A stretch of 64,000 nucleotides of DNA, from assembly GCA_965212085.1 (NCBI GenBank), contig OZ243042.1, positions 806,001 through 870,000 of the forward strand. The letters are read 5' to 3'. This DNA is from JAHRAW01 sp965212085. GTDB lineage: Bacteria; Pseudomonadota; Gammaproteobacteria; Arenicellales; Poriferihabitantaceae. The position numbers and the translations under genes were made by a program. The notes beneath the pieces are model-generated. The model was not told the DNA's origin. It saw nothing but the letters and a program-made list of their open reading frames with translations, and ran no database searches. This document shows, piece after piece, positions 61,637 through 64,000 of this stretch. Numbering within the stretch: the first letter of the stretch is position 1; each line of letters begins with the position of its first letter.

Positions 61637-62921
61637 ACCGCAAGCGGTCAAGCGCAGTTTCAAGGCTCGCCATAATGCCCGGAATTTCCGCCCGCCGGCA
61701 CGCGCCCACCGACAGGCGGAACCAGTCGGCGCAGTTTTTCGCGCCGAACCACGAGAACGGCAGCACGCCGATACCGGCTTCGTTGAGGAGAAACGCTTGC
61801 GCCGCTGCATCGTCGTCAAGGGATGTTTGATGACCGGTGCCGGCGGTGATGCTGCGCCCCGCAAGTTCGATTTTCACGCTCAGATAAATGCCCGCCTGCG
61901 GGGCGATGGCATCCACCGCATAGCCGTTGTTTTTGAGCGCCATGAAGCCGGCGTGAAAGGCCGCCAGCCGCGCCGCCAGGCGGGCGCGAAAGCCGTCCAG
62001 ATATGCGTCCACCGCGCAATCGTCGGCGAGGAAAACGCCGGCGGCGATTTGTTCGGGTCGCGGCGCCCACGCGCCTACGTGGGCGATCAGCGATGACATT
62101 TTCATAAGGAGCGGGCGCGGTCCGGTGGCCCAGCCGACTCGCACCCCGGTGGCGGCGAAGGCTTTGGACAGGCCGTCGACGAAAACCGCGTACGCGCGAA
62201 GTTCGGGACACACCGCCAGCGGGTGGTGGAAGACGGCGTTGGCGTTGGTGCCGGCGCCGAAAGTCAGCGCCCAGTACACTTGATCGAACATCACGTACAA
62301 CGGCTTTTGGTTTCGCTCGTGGCGGCGGCGGTTCTCGGCCACCACCAGTTCGCAGATGTCTTTCAGGTTGCGTTCGGCGAACAACGTGCCGGTGGGATTT
62401 TGCGGCGAGCACAACGCCAGCAGCACGGCGTCTTCAAGGTGCGGGGCGATGGCCTCGGCGGTGGGCATGAAATGATTTTCCGGGGCGGTTTCAACGGTCG
62501 CGGTCCGGGCTTCAACCATGGCGGCGTAGTGCTCGTTGTTCCACGACGGCACCGGGTACACCACGCGCTCGCCGGGGTCAACGATGCTGCGGTACGCGGC
62601 GTAGATGATGGGGCGCGAACCGGAGGCGATGATGACGTCGTCAGCCGCATAGTCAAGCCCGCAGACGCGGTTCAACCAACCCGCCACGCCGCCGCGAACC
62701 CCCGGCAGCCCGGCCGCCCCCGGATAGTTGGTTTGATGATCGCGGTAGGCGGCGATGATGGCTTCGGTCAGGCCGCCGGGGATGGGAAAGATGGCTGAGT
62801 CGAAATCCCCCACGGTGAGATTGTGCAGCGCCTCGCCGCGCTGTTGGCGGGCGTTGATTTCGGCGGCGATGGTGAGGATCGGTGAAGTTTTTATTTGCTC
62901 GGCGAGGCGGGAGAGTTTCAT
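61635..62921 (-). CDS. PLP-dependent aminotransferase, class I/II
   Basis: Fold type I enzyme of 428 residues: substrate-loop YPGAAGLPGVRGGVAGWLNR, SPQNPTGTLF, and the PLP lysine in VDGLSKAFAATGVRVGWATG (about 228-235), with a C-terminal Arg in WFRLSVGACRR. It resembles aspartate/tyrosine-type aminotransferases; the exact amino acid cannot be told. Confidence 0.88.
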   Translation of the reverse strand: MKLSRLAEQIKTSPILTIAAEINARQQRGEALHNLTVGDFDSAIFPIPGGLTEAIIAAYRDHQTNYPGAAGLPGVRGGVAGWLNRVCGLDYAADDVIIASGSRPIIYAAYRSIVDPGERVVYPVPSWNNEHYAAMVEARTATVETAPENHFMPTAEAIAPHLEDAVLLALCSPQNPTGTLFAERNLKDICELVVAENRRRHERNQKPLYVMFDQVYWALTFGAGTNANAVFHHPLAVCPELRAYAVFVDGLSKAFAATGVRVGWATGPRPLLMKMSSLIAHVGAWAPRPEQIAAGVFLADDCAVDAYLDGFRARLAARLAAFHAGFMALKNNGYAVDAIAPQAGIYLSVKIELAGRSITAGTGHQTSLDDDAAAQAFLLNEAGIGVLPFSWFGAKNCADWFRLSVGACRRAEIPGIMASLETALDRLR

Positions 62922-63002
62922 GGTTGCGGCGGGTGGCGGGTGGTTTGGTGGCCAAGTGTGGAACAGGAATTATATCGGTAATCGGCAAGCGGTAATTACA
63001 GA

Positions 63003-63008
63003 TATAAT
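63003..63008 (+). promoter_or_regulatory. Probable -10 box of the peptide permease gene
   Basis: TATAAT lies 37 bases before the ATG at 63046, in the divergent gap 62922-63045. A matching -35 box at proper spacing is not convincing. Confidence 0.35.
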
Positions 63009-63045
63009 CCCCCAAATTTCTCCCCGCAGTTTTACGGGTTTCACC

Positions 63046-64000
63046 ATGCTCGCTTACATTATTCGCCGGTTGTTGCTGGTAATTCCGACTTTGTTCGGGA
63101 TTATGGTGATCAATTTCGCCATCGTGCAGTTCGCGCCGGGGGGGCCGGTGGAACAGGCCATTGCTGCGTTCCAGGGGCACGGCGTGGACGCCACGCGCCG
63201 TTTTTCCGGGACCGGGGCGGACGTGCAGGGCGTTCAGAGCGGCGCCGGCAACAGGGACGGGGTCAGCAAGTACCGGGGCGCCCAGGGGTTGCGGCCGGAA
63301 ATTATCGCCAAAATCGAAAAGCAGTTTGGTTTTGACCAGCCGCCGCACCGGCGTTTTTTGAAGATGATGTGGGGTTACGCGCGGTTTGATTTCGGCGAGA
63401 GTTATTTCAGCAACCAGCGCGTGGTGGATTTGCTCGTGGATAAAATGCCGGTGTCGGTGTCGCTGGGATTGTGGACCACGCTGCTCGTGTACCTGATTTC
63501 GATTCCCCTGGGGGTGCGCAAGGCGGTGCGCGACGATTCGCGTTTTGACGCCTGGAGCAGCGGCGTGATCGTCGCCGGCTATGCGATCCCGAGTTTTTTG
63601 TTTGCGGTGTTGCTGATCGTATTGTTCTCCGGCGGGCGGTATTTCGACCTGTTTCCGCTGCGCGGGCTGACCAGCGACGGCTGGGAGCAGATGCCGTGGT
63701 GGCGGCAGATCGCGGATTACTTCTGGCACATCACGCTGCCGGTTTTATCCATGGTGATCGGCGGCTTTGCCGGCCTCACCATGCTCACCAAAAATTCGTT
63801 CCTCGACCAAATCAAGTTGCAGTACGTGCAGACCGCGCGCGCCAAGGGCTTGTCGGAAAACCAGGTGCTGTACGGGCACGTGTTCAGGAACGCCATGCTG
63901 ATCGTGATCGCCGGTTTCCCGGCGATGTTCATCGGCATCCTGTTCACCGGCGCGCTGCTCATCGAGGTCATCTTCTCCCTCGACGGCCTCGGCCTGCTGG
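63046..64000 (+). CDS. yejB: Peptide ABC transporter permease, YejB type (3' end beyond window)
   Basis: It starts MLAYIIRRLLLVIPTLFGIM and has the first helix and FAIVQFAPGGPVEQ typical of DppB/OppB permeases. An extra periplasmic stretch (residues about 45-85) is typical of YejB. The core contains SLGLWTTLLVYLISIPLGV, YAIPSFLFAVLLIVLF and the EAA-like loop YVQTARAKGLSENQVLYGHV. 318 codons are present and the frame is open at the right edge. Confidence 0.9.
   Translation, partial: MLAYIIRRLLLVIPTLFGIMVINFAIVQFAPGGPVEQAIAAFQGHGVDATRRFSGTGADVQGVQSGAGNRDGVSKYRGAQGLRPEIIAKIEKQFGFDQPPHRRFLKMMWGYARFDFGESYFSNQRVVDLLVDKMPVSVSLGLWTTLLVYLISIPLGVRKAVRDDSRFDAWSSGVIVAGYAIPSFLFAVLLIVLFSGGRYFDLFPLRGLTSDGWEQMPWWRQIADYFWHITLPVLSMVIGGFAGLTMLTKNSFLDQIKLQYVQTARAKGLSENQVLYGHVFRNAMLIVIAGFPAMFIGILFTGALLIEVIFSLDGLGLL

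Overview
The window reads as a high-GC chromosome segment of a gammaproteobacterium. Three things support this: the gene order def-fmt-rsmB-trkA, the unbroken str-S10-spc-alpha ribosomal superoperon with rpmJ between secY and rpsM, and a DUF1820 gene. I cannot name a species. The dense, multi-copy palindromic repeats in most intergenic gaps and the very large Ig/VCBS-type surface protein suggest an environmental or host-associated, uncultured-type genome, but that is inference.

Layout. 1-9059 (minus) is the 5' part of a giant secreted protein with many Ig-like, VCBS-like and putative-Ig repeats and the start of an autotransporter-type barrel; it runs off the left edge. A run of 16 C lies just upstream of its start, inside an in-frame upstream extension. 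9595-9947 holds two small membrane-protein genes. tRNA-Leu(CAG), ogt, adaA, glyA and tgt follow. 14385-20543 is a visibly AT-richer accessory block between tgt and queA: a SDH-type serine protease with a small partner, a frameshifted tcmP with its DUF5131 partner, and a type ISP-like restriction-modification enzyme. Then come queA, tRNA-Leu(CAA) and a bactofilin gene.

23151-42488 (minus) is one run of 32 translation and secretion genes (rpsL to rplQ). It has a good sigma70-type promoter before rpsL and a terminator-like hairpin between rpsL and rpsG. Six of its ribosomal proteins carry unusual low-complexity tails or inserts. 42758-46480 (plus) is a glycine-betaine/proline-type ABC transporter. 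After it come a PBP4-type carboxypeptidase, small hypotheticals, msrA, a PuuD-like membrane protein, a GIY-YIG protein, the K+ uptake genes trkH and trkA, and rsmB-fmt-def. The right end holds a methyltransferase, an acyl-CoA ligase, a DNA methyltransferase with an Mrr-like nuclease tail, an aminotransferase and the start of a YejB-type peptide permease.

Nearly every gap longer than 300 bases is filled by the same few repeat modules. Two complete copies are bounded by about 28-bp inverted repeats. Several copies supply the stop codon of the neighbouring gene, and one sits in frame inside the giant surface protein. These repeats, the poly-C tract and the queA/tgt island are the most interesting parts of the window.
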